Positions 35,873 to 44,951 of a DNA stretch of 64,000 nt are shown one piece after another; the stretch's first letter is position 1, and the number at the start of each line of letters is the position of its first letter. A program made the translations under genes and the position numbers. Below the pieces are notes generated by a model. That model saw only the letters and a list, made by a program, of their open reading frames with translations, was not told the origin of the DNA and ran no database searches. Source of the stretch: CAVRXQ01 sp963838845 (lineage in GTDB: Bacteria > Actinomycetota > Acidimicrobiia > Acidimicrobiales > Bog-793); contig CAWISR010000003.1 of NCBI GenBank assembly GCA_963838845.1, positions 558,001 to 622,000 on the forward strand, in the 5' to 3' direction.

Positions 35873-38800
35873 CGAGCCCGCCGCTCGCCCCGCTGTTGCC
35901 GCCGCTCGCCGCCGAACCGGCGCTCGCGTCCCTCATCGCTTCGGAGGACGCGACGGTCGCCGTCGCCGACGCGGCACGCCCCTATGTCTTGGGAGGCGTC
36001 GCCTCGCTTTCGTCGCCGTCGGTGATCGTCGTCGCGACGGCCACGGCTGCCGAGGCGGAACGCCTTTTCCACGACCTCGGGTGCTTCTTGGACGAGGCCC
36101 AACTCGCGTACTTCCCATCGTGGGAGACGCTGCCCTTCGAGCGGGTCTCCCCGTCGGTGGAGACGATGGGCCGTCGCTTGGAGGCACTCTGGCGCGTCGC
36201 CAGGGCGCGATCGAATCCCGGCGCGACACTCGTCGTCGCGCCCGTGAAGGCGCTCGTACAGAGACTCGCCGCGCTTCCGAACGATGCCGCACCAATCGTC
36301 GTGCGAGCGAAGAGCGAGGTCGACCCGTACGGGCTCGTGGCGGCGCTCGTCGCGGCGGGGTATCGCCGCGAGTACCAGGTCGAGCACCGCGGTGAGGTCG
36401 CCGTTCGCGGCGGGATCGTCGACGTCTTCCCTTCGACCGGCGAGAACGGCATCCGAATCGACTGCAACGGCGACGAGGTCGAACGGCTGACGAGCTTCGA
36501 CGTCGCCGACCAGCGCAGCGTCGCCGACGTCGACTCGGTCGAGATCTTCGCCTGCAGAGAGTTCCTTCCAGACGATCGTCGACGCGCCCGCGCGCGCGAA
36601 CTTTCGACGTCGGCGCCCTTTGCGCGCGAGCAGTTCAGCCGGATCGCGGAGGGCGAGACCTTCGATGGCACCGAGTCGTTCGCGCCGTTTTTGGACGACG
36701 AGACATTGCTCTGCGATCTGCTCGCGAGGGACGACCGAGTCGTGTTGTTGGAACCCCGACGCATGCGCGACCGTGTCGTCGAGCTGCTCGACGAGGAGGC
36801 CGCGCTCGCCACGTCGCTCGCCGAGACCTGGCGCGACGCGAGCGAGCCTGCCCCGGTCGATGCGCAGTCGGTCCCGCGGCTCCACGCCCCGTTCGATCGA
36901 CTCCTCGCGAAGACCCAGGCACGCGTCGCGTCGGTGCTCGCCGTCACCGAGAGCCCGGGCCAAGACACGGTGCGCGTCACCGGCTGGCCGGCCGCGCTGG
37001 GCGACGCGGCGCCGATCGCACGCCGCGTCGGCGAAGTCGTCCGCCGCGGCGCGGCCGTCATCGTCGCGGCCTCGGGCGCCGGCGCGGCGGCTCGCCTTGC
37101 CGAGGTCCTCGAGAGCTCTGGCGTCGAGGTCGGGCGCGACTTCGAGCTGGTCGAGACGGCCGCCGCGGATTCACTGCGGCGCCCGGGTGTTCACGTCGTC
37201 GTGGCGACGCTCGATCGCGGCTTTGTGATGGAGGCGATCCCGATCGCCGTGCTCGCCGAGAGCGACCTCACGGGGCGGCACCGACCGCATCGCGTCCCGA
37301 AGGCGCGCAGCCGCCCCGTCGAGGGGTTCTTCGACGACCTCGCGCCGGGCGACTACGTCGTCCACTACGTGCACGGCGTCGCGCGCTACGCCGGCATGGT
37401 GACCCGCGGCGATGCCGGTCAGGCGCGCGACTACCTCTTGCTCGAGTACCGCGGTGGCGACCGGGTCTACGTGCCCTCGGACCAGATCGACTTCATCACG
37501 CCGTACACCGGCGGGGAGAACCCGACGCTCAGTCGGCTGTCGGGCAACGACTGGCAGAAGCAAAGAGCACGGGCGCGCCGCGCGGTGCGTGCCGTCGCCG
37601 AGGAACTCATCGAGCTCTACCGCCGACGCCTCGCGTCGGAGGGCCACGCGTTCGCACCCGATTCCCCATGGCAGTCCGAGCTCGAGCAGGCCTTCCCGTA
37701 CCCCGAGACCCCCGATCAGCTGCGGGCGATCGTCGACGTGAAAGAGGACATGGAACGCCCGGTGCCGATGGACCGCCTCGTCTGCGGCGACGTCGGCTTC
37801 GGCAAGACCGAGGTCGCGCTGCGTGCCGCGTTCAAGGGGGTGCAGGACGGCCGGCAGGTCGCGGTGCTCGTGCCCACGACGATCCTCGCCCGCCAGCACT
37901 TCGAGACCTTCGCCGAGCGTTTCGCCCCGTATCCGGTTCGAGTCGCCATGCTGTCGCGCTTTTTGACCCCGAAGGAGCAATCCGAGGCCGTCGCCGGCAT
38001 CGGTGACGGCTCGGTCGACGTCGTCATCGGCACGCACCGGCTGTTGGGGGACGACGTCGTCTTCCGCCGCCTCGGGCTGCTCGTCGTCGACGAAGAGCAG
38101 CGCTTCGGGGTGCACCACAAAGAGGCGGTGAAGAGGCTCTCGATCGGCGTCGACGTCCTCACCCTCACGGCGAGCCCGATCCCGCGCACCTTGGAGATGG
38201 CGCTCACTGGGATCCGCGACCTCTCACTCATCGACACGCCCCCCGCCGAGCGTCAGCCGATCCTCACCTACGTTGGCGAGTACGACGATCGGGCCGTCGC
38301 CGAGGCGATCCGCAGGGAGCTGTTGCGCGAAGGGCAGGTGTTCTTCGTCCACAACCGCGTGCACGACATCGAGCGCGTCGCGTCCCACGTCCGCGAGCTC
38401 GTTCCCGCGGCGCGCGTCGCAGTCGCGCACGGACAGATGGACGAGGGCACGCTGGAAAAGACCGTCCTCGATTTCTCAGAGGGCGAGTACGACGTCTTGG
38501 TGTGCACGACGATCATCGAGTCGGGGATCGACATGCCGCAGGTGAACACGCTCGTCGTCGACCGCGCCGACATGCTCGGGCTCGGACAGCTCCACCAGCT
38601 GCGCGGCCGCGTCGGGCGCTCGGCGCAGCGCGCCTACGCGTACCTCCTCCATCCGCGTGACCGCACGCTCACCGAGCAGGCATACGAGCGCTTGCGAACG
38701 ATTGGCGAGCACACGGAGCTCGGTTCGGGTTTCAAGATCGCGATGCGCGATCTTGAGATCCGCGGCGCGGGCAGCCTCGTCGGCACCGACCAGTCGGGTC

Positions 38801-39375
38801 ACATCGCCGCGGTCGGCTACGACCTGTACGTGCGGATGGTCGCAGAGGCGGTCGCCGAGGCGAAGGGAGAGATCCTCACCGAGCCGGTCGAGGTCCGCCT
38901 CGACATCCCGATCGACGCCAACCTGCCGACCAGCTACGTCGAGCGCGAAGACCTCCGCTTGGAGGCGTACCGCCGCCTCGGCGCCGTGCGCGACGACGCC
39001 GAGGTCGACGACATCGCCACCGAGTGGCTCGACCGCTACGGTCCGCTGCCGAGACAGGCCGAGGCGCTCATCGATGTCGCGCGCCTTCGTGCCGAGTGCG
39101 TGCGCGTCGGCATCCGCGAGGTCGTCGTCGTTGCCCACCGGATCGGGTCGCCGGGGCCGTCCCGCCCGGGAGAGGTCGTCGCGCGGCTCTCGCCGGTTCA
39201 CCTTCCCGCCTCGGGAAAGGTTCGCCTGCAGCGGCTCGCGCCTCGTGCCCTCGCCCGCGACGACCCGGCGCGCCTCGTCGTGCCGCTGAAGGCCGGACAG
39301 TCCGTGCCACGAGAGCTTGCCGCCTTGCTGCGCGAGCTCATCCCGCACGAAGACGAAGTCGCGGCGTCGGGCTAG
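35869..39375 (+). CDS. mfd: Transcription-repair coupling factor
   Basis: 1168 residues from GTG 35869. The N-terminal UvrB-like module (AYFPSWETLPFERVSPSVETMGRRLEAL, YRREYQVEHRGEVAVRGGIVDVFP), the RNA-polymerase-interacting CarD-like domain (LAPGDYVVHYVHGVARYAGMV), the translocase (Walker A GDVGFGKTEVALRAAF, DEEQRFGV, TLTASPIPRTLEMAL, LGQLHQLRGRVGRSAQRAYAYLL) and the TRCF C-domain are all present. It removes stalled RNA polymerase and recruits UvrA to DNA lesions. Length is normal. Confidence 0.97.
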   Translation: MTSPPLAPLLPPLAAEPALASLIASEDATVAVADAARPYVLGGVASLSSPSVIVVATATAAEAERLFHDLGCFLDEAQLAYFPSWETLPFERVSPSVETMGRRLEALWRVARARSNPGATLVVAPVKALVQRLAALPNDAAPIVVRAKSEVDPYGLVAALVAAGYRREYQVEHRGEVAVRGGIVDVFPSTGENGIRIDCNGDEVERLTSFDVADQRSVADVDSVEIFACREFLPDDRRRARARELSTSAPFAREQFSRIAEGETFDGTESFAPFLDDETLLCDLLARDDRVVLLEPRRMRDRVVELLDEEAALATSLAETWRDASEPAPVDAQSVPRLHAPFDRLLAKTQARVASVLAVTESPGQDTVRVTGWPAALGDAAPIARRVGEVVRRGAAVIVAASGAGAAARLAEVLESSGVEVGRDFELVETAAADSLRRPGVHVVVATLDRGFVMEAIPIAVLAESDLTGRHRPHRVPKARSRPVEGFFDDLAPGDYVVHYVHGVARYAGMVTRGDAGQARDYLLLEYRGGDRVYVPSDQIDFITPYTGGENPTLSRLSGNDWQKQRARARRAVRAVAEELIELYRRRLASEGHAFAPDSPWQSELEQAFPYPETPDQLRAIVDVKEDMERPVPMDRLVCGDVGFGKTEVALRAAFKGVQDGRQVAVLVPTTILARQHFETFAERFAPYPVRVAMLSRFLTPKEQSEAVAGIGDGSVDVVIGTHRLLGDDVVFRRLGLLVVDEEQRFGVHHKEAVKRLSIGVDVLTLTASPIPRTLEMALTGIRDLSLIDTPPAERQPILTYVGEYDDRAVAEAIRRELLREGQVFFVHNRVHDIERVASHVRELVPAARVAVAHGQMDEGTLEKTVLDFSEGEYDVLVCTTIIESGIDMPQVNTLVVDRADMLGLGQLHQLRGRVGRSAQRAYAYLLHPRDRTLTEQAYERLRTIGEHTELGSGFKIAMRDLEIRGAGSLVGTDQSGHIAAVGYDLYVRMVAEAVAEAKGEILTEPVEVRLDIPIDANLPTSYVEREDLRLEAYRRLGAVRDDAEVDDIATEWLDRYGPLPRQAEALIDVARLRAECVRVGIREVVVVAHRIGSPGPSRPGEVVARLSPVHLPASGKVRLQRLAPRALARDDPARLVVPLKAGQSVPRELAALLRELIPHEDEVAASG

Positions 39376-39418
39376 CGAGGTGGCCCGAGGCGCCGATCGC
39401 CCATATCCTCGCTCCTTC

Positions 39419-40453
39419 GTGCGCTCGTTCCTTTCCGCCCTCACGCTCGTCGTCGCCGGTGCCGTTGTGCTCTCGGCGTGCGATGCCCGCTTCCTGCCCG
39501 CTGCGGCGCGGGTCGACGGCGCCTTCGTCAGCCAGGCGTCACTGAACTCGGCGCTCGACTCCGTCGCCTCCGACCCCGGGTATCGCTGTTTGTTGGAGTC
39601 GTCCGCCGGCAGTGCGCACGCCGTCACGGGCGTTTCGAACGGCACCTACAACGCCTCGTTCGCGGCGGGCGCGCTCTCTCTGCTCGTCGAGGCGAAGGCG
39701 GCCGACGTCGCCGTCGCCCGCGCCCACCTCACCGCCTCACCCCTCGCCCGACAGGTGGCGCGCGCCGAGCTCGCATCCTCGCTCACGCCGGCCGCCGGAT
39801 CGGCGTGCACCGAGCCCGGCGCCGAGGTGCTCTCGACCTTGGGGAGCGGCTTTGCGAGCGCGCTCGTGAGGCTGCAATCCGACGAGGACGTGCTCGCCGC
39901 GCGCTCGCTCGGTGTCGCGCTCACCCGGTCCGGCGTGCGCGCCTACGCCGAGCACCACCCAAAAGCGACGGCGCTCAGTTGCGCCGAGGCGATCGAAGTC
40001 GCCTCGAAGTCAAAGGCAGAGCAGCTTGCGATCGCGATCAGAGGCGGGGCGAGCTTCGCCACCGTCGCCGAGAAGAACTCCCTCGACGCGTCGGCGTCGA
40101 GGGGCGGCTCGCTCGGCTGCGTCACCCCGTACGCGTTGACGAGCCCGCTCGGCAGCATCGTCGCCGCATTGCCGGTCGGCGCGCTTTCGGCGCCGATCCA
40201 ATTCAGCGGTGAATGGATCCTCTTCGAGGTGACCTCGCGGCGCGCGTCGACGCTTTCAGAAGCCGCAGCGACGATCGTGCACCTCGGCATGAGCGCGGCG
40301 TCGAAAGCGCTCGACGGCGACGTCGACAAGGCCCGGGTCGAAGTCGATCCGCACTATGGGACCTGGACGAAGGTCGACGGCGTCTATGAGGTGAAGTCGC
40401 CGGCGGGTCCGCCGCTTCGGCTGCTGCCCAACCCGTCCGCGGTCGGCGCGTAG
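39419..40453 (+). CDS. PPIC/SurA-like lipoprotein (parvulin foldase)
   Basis: 344 residues from GTG 39419. Lipoprotein signal RSFLSALTLVVAGAVVLSAC with the acylated Cys in LSAC. After a SurA-N-like helical part comes a parvulin domain: AIRGGASFATVAEKNSLDASASRGGSLGCVTPYALTSPLGSIVAALPVGALSAPIQFSGEWILFEVTSRR. It would fold proteins outside the membrane; whether it isomerises prolines is untested. Placed between mfd and mazG; eight bases separate it from mazG. Confidence 0.82.
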   Translation: MRSFLSALTLVVAGAVVLSACDARFLPAAARVDGAFVSQASLNSALDSVASDPGYRCLLESSAGSAHAVTGVSNGTYNASFAAGALSLLVEAKAADVAVARAHLTASPLARQVARAELASSLTPAAGSACTEPGAEVLSTLGSGFASALVRLQSDEDVLAARSLGVALTRSGVRAYAEHHPKATALSCAEAIEVASKSKAEQLAIAIRGGASFATVAEKNSLDASASRGGSLGCVTPYALTSPLGSIVAALPVGALSAPIQFSGEWILFEVTSRRASTLSEAAATIVHLGMSAASKALDGDVDKARVEVDPHYGTWTKVDGVYEVKSPAGPPLRLLPNPSAVGA

Positions 40454-40461
40454 TCGTCGCG

Positions 40462-41928
40462 GTGACCGCGCCCACAAAAGAGCTCGGGCGCGCCGGGAGG
40501 CTGACGGTCGTCGGCCTCGGTCCGGCGGGTCCCGAACTGCTCACCGGAGAGGCGAAAGCGGCACTCGAGGCCGCCTCGACGATCTACCTGCGCACGGCGC
40601 GCCATCCCGCCGCGATCACGGTCCTCGAGTTGGGCGCGATCGCACTCGACCGTCACTACGAGTCCGCCGCCGACTTTTCCTCCGCGTACCGGGCGATCGT
40701 CGACGAGGTGACCGCCGCCGCCTCGAGCGCCGGCGGCGTCGTGTACGCCGTTCCCGGCTCGCCGAACGTCCTTGAGACGACGGTCGCGATGCTGATCGCC
40801 GAGCGCCGCGTCGAGGTCGCGATCTGCGAGGGGCTCTCGTTCCTCGACCTCGCCTGGTCACGCCTCGGCCTCGATCCCTTCGCCCGCGCCGTGCGACTCG
40901 TCGACGGCGAGAAGTTCCGCGTTGACGCGGCGGGCGACGCCGGACCGCTTCTGCTCGCGCACATCTGGAACGCCGAGACGCTTTCTGAGGTGAAGCTGGC
41001 GATCGACGACCCGTCGGCCGAGGCGGTCGTCCTTTCCCACCTCGGCCTCGAGGACGAACGCGTCGAGCGCGTCGGTGTCGGCGACCTCGACCGCGTCGTC
41101 CCCGACCACCTCACCTGCGTGTACCTGCCGGCGCTCGCCGCACCGGTTGCTCGCGAGCTCGCCGCGCTCGAGTCCGTCGTCGCCGAGCTGCGCGAGCGCT
41201 GTCCCTGGGACCGCAAGCAGACCCACCGCTCGCTGACGCGCCATCTCATCGAGGAGTGCTACGAGACGATCGAAGCGATCGACCGCCTCGGCGATCCTCC
41301 CGATCCGGCCGCGTCCGCGGCGCTCGAAGAGGAACTCGGCGACGTGTTGTGCCAGGTGATGTTCCACGCACAGCTCGCGAAGGAAGAGGGGCTTTTCGAG
41401 CTTGCCGACGTTGCGCGCACGGTGCGGGAGAAGCTCGTCTACCGCCATCCGCACGTCTTCGGCGGGCGAGAGGGCGTGACGACCGTCGACGCCGTCCTTT
41501 CGCAGTGGGAGGAATTGAAGCGCCTGGAAAAGGGGCGACAGAGCCTGATGGACGGGATCCCCGCGGCGTTGCCGGCGCTGTTGCTGGCGATGAAGCTCGA
41601 GCGCAAGGCGCAGGGCGTCGGGCTCGGTGCGGCGGTGACGGGCGCGAGCGGACTTCCCGGGGCGGTCGAGGACGCCCTCCTTCGCGACGCCGATGCGCTC
41701 GGCGAGGCACTGTGCTTCCTCGCCCGGGCGGCGGCGGACGCCGGAGTCGACGCCGAGGAGTCCTGCCGGCGCGCCGCCGAACGCTTCCGGGACCGTTTCC
41801 AGCAGGCCGAACGCCTGGCAGAGGAGGACGGCGCGACGCTCGCCGCCGCGTCCGAGCCGGAGCGGCGGCGCTATTTCACCGAAGCGGTCGGCGAACGGCC
41901 AGGTCAAGGGCGGGCTTCTCTCGTTTGA
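40462..41928 (+). CDS. mazG: MazG nucleotide pyrophosphohydrolase with N-terminal tetrapyrrole-methylase domain
   Basis: 488 residues from GTG 40462. The N-terminal part (about 15-220) is methylase-like: LTVVGLGPAGPELLTGEA, VVYAVPGSPNVLETTV. The MazG domain (about 225-340) follows: LRERCPWDRKQTHRSLTRHLIEECYETIEAIDRLG ... LEEELGDVLCQVMFHAQLA, with the metal-binding ExxE and ExxD pairs. It cleaves nucleoside triphosphates to monophosphates, guarding against abnormal nucleotides and lowering ppGpp in some species. The YabN-type fusion is known in Gram-positive bacteria. Confidence 0.92.
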   Translation: MTAPTKELGRAGRLTVVGLGPAGPELLTGEAKAALEAASTIYLRTARHPAAITVLELGAIALDRHYESAADFSSAYRAIVDEVTAAASSAGGVVYAVPGSPNVLETTVAMLIAERRVEVAICEGLSFLDLAWSRLGLDPFARAVRLVDGEKFRVDAAGDAGPLLLAHIWNAETLSEVKLAIDDPSAEAVVLSHLGLEDERVERVGVGDLDRVVPDHLTCVYLPALAAPVARELAALESVVAELRERCPWDRKQTHRSLTRHLIEECYETIEAIDRLGDPPDPAASAALEEELGDVLCQVMFHAQLAKEEGLFELADVARTVREKLVYRHPHVFGGREGVTTVDAVLSQWEELKRLEKGRQSLMDGIPAALPALLLAMKLERKAQGVGLGAAVTGASGLPGAVEDALLRDADALGEALCFLARAAADAGVDAEESCRRAAERFRDRFQQAERLAEEDGATLAAASEPERRRYFTEAVGERPGQGRASLV

Positions 41929-41984
41929 TAACTTTGTTCACTCCTGTCACTGCAGTCTCAGGTCGCCAACACGGGGGAGACGTG

Positions 41985-43268
41985 ATGAGCGAAGTCGTCG
42001 CGCTCGAGGCACTCGAGGTCCTCGACTCGCGCGGCAACCCAACCGTCGAGGCCACCTGCCTGCTCGAGTCGGGCGCCTCGGGGCGGGCGATCGCCCCATC
42101 TGGGGCGTCGACCGGCGAGCACGAGGCGACCGAGCTGCGCGACGGCGGCCCCCGCTATCAGGGGAAGGGCGTTTTGTCCGCGGTCGGAAACGTCCTCGGC
42201 GAGATCGCCGAGACGATCATCGGGCGGGACGCGACCGACCAGCGCGAGATCGACCTCGCGCTCTGCGACCTCGACGGCACCCCCAACAAGTCACGCCTTG
42301 GCGCGAACGCGATCGTCGCAACCTCGCTCGCGATCGCAAAGGCCGCCGCCGACGATGTCGGGCTGCCGTTCTTTCGCTACCTCGGCGGGGTCGACGGGCA
42401 CGTGTTGCCCGTCCCGATGATGAACGTGTTGAACGGCGGCGTGCACGCCGACAACAACGTCGACTTTCAAGAGTTCATGATCGTGCCGCATGGCGCGGTC
42501 TCCTTCGAAGAGGCGCTGCGCTGGGGCGCAGAGACCTACCACGCACTGAAGACGGTGCTCCATGAGCGCGGGCTCTCCGGAGGGGTCGGCGACGAAGGTG
42601 GCTTCGCGCCGAACCTCGACTCGAACGCCGCGCCCTTGGAGGTCCTGCTCGTCGCCATCGAGCGCGCCGGGCGCAAGCCCGGCGAGGAGATCTCGATCGC
42701 ACTCGACCCGGCGGCGTCGGAGTTCTTCCACGACGGTCGCTACGAACTCGCCGCCGAGCAGCGGTCGCTCTCTCCAGAGGAGTTCGCGAGCTACTGGGAA
42801 CTGATCGTCGCCGACAACCCGATCATCTCCCTCGAGGACCCAATGGCAGAGGACGACTGGAAAGGATGGGAGGCGCTCACCGCGGCGGTCGGGGACCGCC
42901 TGCAGATCGTCGGCGACGACATCTTCGTGACGAACGTCGAGCGCGTCGAGCGCGGCATTCGCGAACACGCCGCGAACGCCGTGTTGATCAAGGTCAACCA
43001 GATCGGCACGTTGACGGAGACCTTCGACACGATGGCGCTCGCAAAGAGCGCGGGATGGCGTTGCGTCGTCTCGCACCGCTCGGGTGAGACCGAGGACACG
43101 ACGATCGCGCACCTCGCGGTGGCGACGAACTGCGGGCAGATCAAGACCGGCGCACCGGCGCGTTCGGACCGCGTGGCGAAGTACAACGAACTGCTGCGGA
43201 TCGAGGCGATCCTCGGGGAGGGGGCGCGCTATCCCGGCCGAGCGGCCTTCGCGCGCCGAACGGCATGA
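41985..43268 (+). CDS. eno: Enolase
   Basis: 427 residues from ATG 41985 with GGGGGAG upstream. Glycolytic 2-phosphoglycerate dehydratase. Blocks: VLDSRGNPTVEATCLLESGASGRAIAPSGASTGEHEATELRDGG, SRLGANAIVATSLA, PVPMMNVLNGGVHADNNVDFQEFMIVP, GDEGGFAPNL, the metal ligands in ALDPAASEF, SLEDPMAEDDW and IVGDDIFVTN, the catalytic Lys in VLIKVNQIGTLTET, and SHRSGETEDTTIAHLAVA. Start of the eno-ftsB pair. Confidence 0.98.
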   Translation: MSEVVALEALEVLDSRGNPTVEATCLLESGASGRAIAPSGASTGEHEATELRDGGPRYQGKGVLSAVGNVLGEIAETIIGRDATDQREIDLALCDLDGTPNKSRLGANAIVATSLAIAKAAADDVGLPFFRYLGGVDGHVLPVPMMNVLNGGVHADNNVDFQEFMIVPHGAVSFEEALRWGAETYHALKTVLHERGLSGGVGDEGGFAPNLDSNAAPLEVLLVAIERAGRKPGEEISIALDPAASEFFHDGRYELAAEQRSLSPEEFASYWELIVADNPIISLEDPMAEDDWKGWEALTAAVGDRLQIVGDDIFVTNVERVERGIREHAANAVLIKVNQIGTLTETFDTMALAKSAGWRCVVSHRSGETEDTTIAHLAVATNCGQIKTGAPARSDRVAKYNELLRIEAILGEGARYPGRAAFARRTA

Positions 43269-43711
43269 AGGCGTACCGAAGGGCGCGCGCTGCGATCATC
43301 GTCGCGGCGATCTTCGCGGTGCTCACCGTTGCCACCGGCTTTCCCCTGACGACGCTTTTGCGTCAGCGCACCGAGCTCGCCGGGGCGGTTCGCGAGCTCA
43401 CCCACGTGCGCGCCCATGACTCGGCGCTCCAGCGCGAGGTGGAGAGCCTGTCGACACGCTCGACGATCGTCCAGATCGCCCGCGAGGACTATGGGCTCGT
43501 CCGCGCCGGCGAGCGCGCCATCGTCGTTCTGCCGAGCAAGGACGCGGGGATGGGGTCGGCGAGTCTCAGGCCGACGAAGCTGCCGACGTCGGACTTCGTT
43601 CCCACCGCGGCGACGACCTGGGAGGCGTCGTCCTCGCCCGCGGCGTCGAAGGGGCCGGGCTTCTTCGATCGGGTTCTTCGGCACCTTGAGTTCTGGCGAG
43701 GGCTGTTCTAA
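43265..43711 (+). CDS. ftsB: FtsB/DivIC-type septum protein
   Basis: 148 residues, overlapping the eno stop by four bases (ATGA). One N-terminal membrane helix (AIIVAAIFAVLTVATGFPLTTLL), a short coiled coil (RQRTELAGAVRELTHVRAHDSALQREVESL) and the FtsB-type end ARDDYGLVR-like sequence (IAREDYGLVRAGERAIVVLP). In known systems it links FtsL and FtsQ at the division site. Position after eno supports the call. Confidence 0.85.
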   Translation: MKAYRRARAAIIVAAIFAVLTVATGFPLTTLLRQRTELAGAVRELTHVRAHDSALQREVESLSTRSTIVQIAREDYGLVRAGERAIVVLPSKDAGMGSASLRPTKLPTSDFVPTAATTWEASSSPAASKGPGFFDRVLRHLEFWRGLF

Positions 43712-43834
43712 GCGCGGCTCGTCAACGGCCTTCGGGCGTAGACCCTCGTCGGCCGCCGATCGAGGGACCGGCCAACGCCGATCGAATCCGGGTCGCCGCA
43801 GCGGGCGAAGGGCTTCGCAGGGGTCTCGTGTCGT

Positions 43835-44765
43835 CTAGAGACCCAAGATCGCCGCGCACGCCGGCCAGGGCGCCCAGCCGTCGTGTTGGTACAGCGTGAA
43901 GGCGGCCGAGTCCTGGACAGCCGGGAGCGCCTGAGAGGGAAGACCCGTCAGTCCGAGTCCCTCCCAAGTCGGAAGTGAGAACTGATACGCGCCGTAGTAG
44001 CCGTTGCCGGTGTTGTCCTGGTAGTTGCCGCTCGACTCGCAGTTGCGCAAGGCCGCGAACTGCGCAGCGAGCGATCCCGGTGCCGGCGACGAGAGCGTGT
44101 TTGCGCTCGGCGACGGCGGGCCCACGGTGTCGCGCTGGGAAGCGGCGGCAGCAGCCGCCGCGGCGCGCTCGGCGGCGAGTTTCGCGGCGAGCTGCTCGGC
44201 GACGAGCTTCGCGATCTCTCCGTTGACCGACTTTTGCAGCTGCTGTTCTTGTGCCAGGGTCGAGAGCACGGCGCCCCGCTCGTTGTTCGCCTCGACGAGG
44301 GCGGCCTGGGCGAAGGCGGCATCGCGCTGTTCGCGCCCGAGCGCGGCCTTCCAGATCGCGTCCGCGTGCGCGTACACGCTCGCCGCGGCGTCGAGAATCG
44401 ACAGCGCGGAGTTGAGGTACGCCGCGGACTGGACGAGCTGATCCGGCCTCTCGGCGAGGTACACGCCGAGGTCGTCCGTCGCGCCGGCGTCGACGTAGGC
44501 GGTGGCGGCGGCGGTCGACGCCGCCAGGCGGTCCTTCGCGACGAAGCCTGAGAGCCGGTGCACGACGACCGTGGAAGCCCGGGCGGCCGCGCTCGCCTTC
44601 TCGAGCGCGGCGCGATCGGCGAGGTACACCTCCCCGAGGGCGTTCAGCGCCGCATCGTCCGCCGCGATCTTCTGCCGCGATCTCCGCCGCCTTCGCCCGC
44701 AGAGTTCCGGTCGACGTCGATGCGGCAGCGGGCAGCGCGCTGCCGATAAGGCTCGAGAAGAGCAC
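43835..44765 (-). pseudogene. Rpf-type transglycosylase, interrupted by a 13-bp duplication
   Basis: The main frame (43835-44629) encodes a helical region with an Ala-rich coiled coil and a C-terminal resuscitation-promoting-factor-like domain: LRNCESSGNYQDNTGNGYYGAYQFSLPTWEGLGLTG, with the catalytic Glu in CESSG. This enzyme would cut peptidoglycan outside the cell. The exported N-terminus (LFSSLIGSALPAAASTSTG) lies in another frame starting at GTG 44765. The frames meet at a 13-bp tandem duplication (44661-44683); removing one unit yields KAAEIAADDAALNALGEVYLAD, a smooth junction. The true 5' end is also unclear, since the basic N-region further upstream lacks a normal start codon. Confidence 0.75.
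44661..44683. repeat. 13-bp-period partial tandem duplication
   Basis: GCCGCGATCT occurs at 44661-44670 and 44674-44683, separated by TCT. The 13-base period shifts the reading frame of the Rpf-like gene. Loss of one unit repairs the gene exactly. Confidence 0.8.
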
Positions 44766-44951
44766 GGCCGTGATCGCCGAGCGCGCCGATCCTTCGTCGG
44801 AGTTTTGACGGCGGCGTCTCGGCCAGCGGCGTCCGCTCCGCGGCCGGGCGGGCGTCAGGCACGGAGAAACGTTAGTTGCAGGACCCCGGGACGAGCCGGG
44901 GAGCGTGTGTCACGGCTGCGAGGCAGCCGACGGCACCGATAACCTGCGCAA

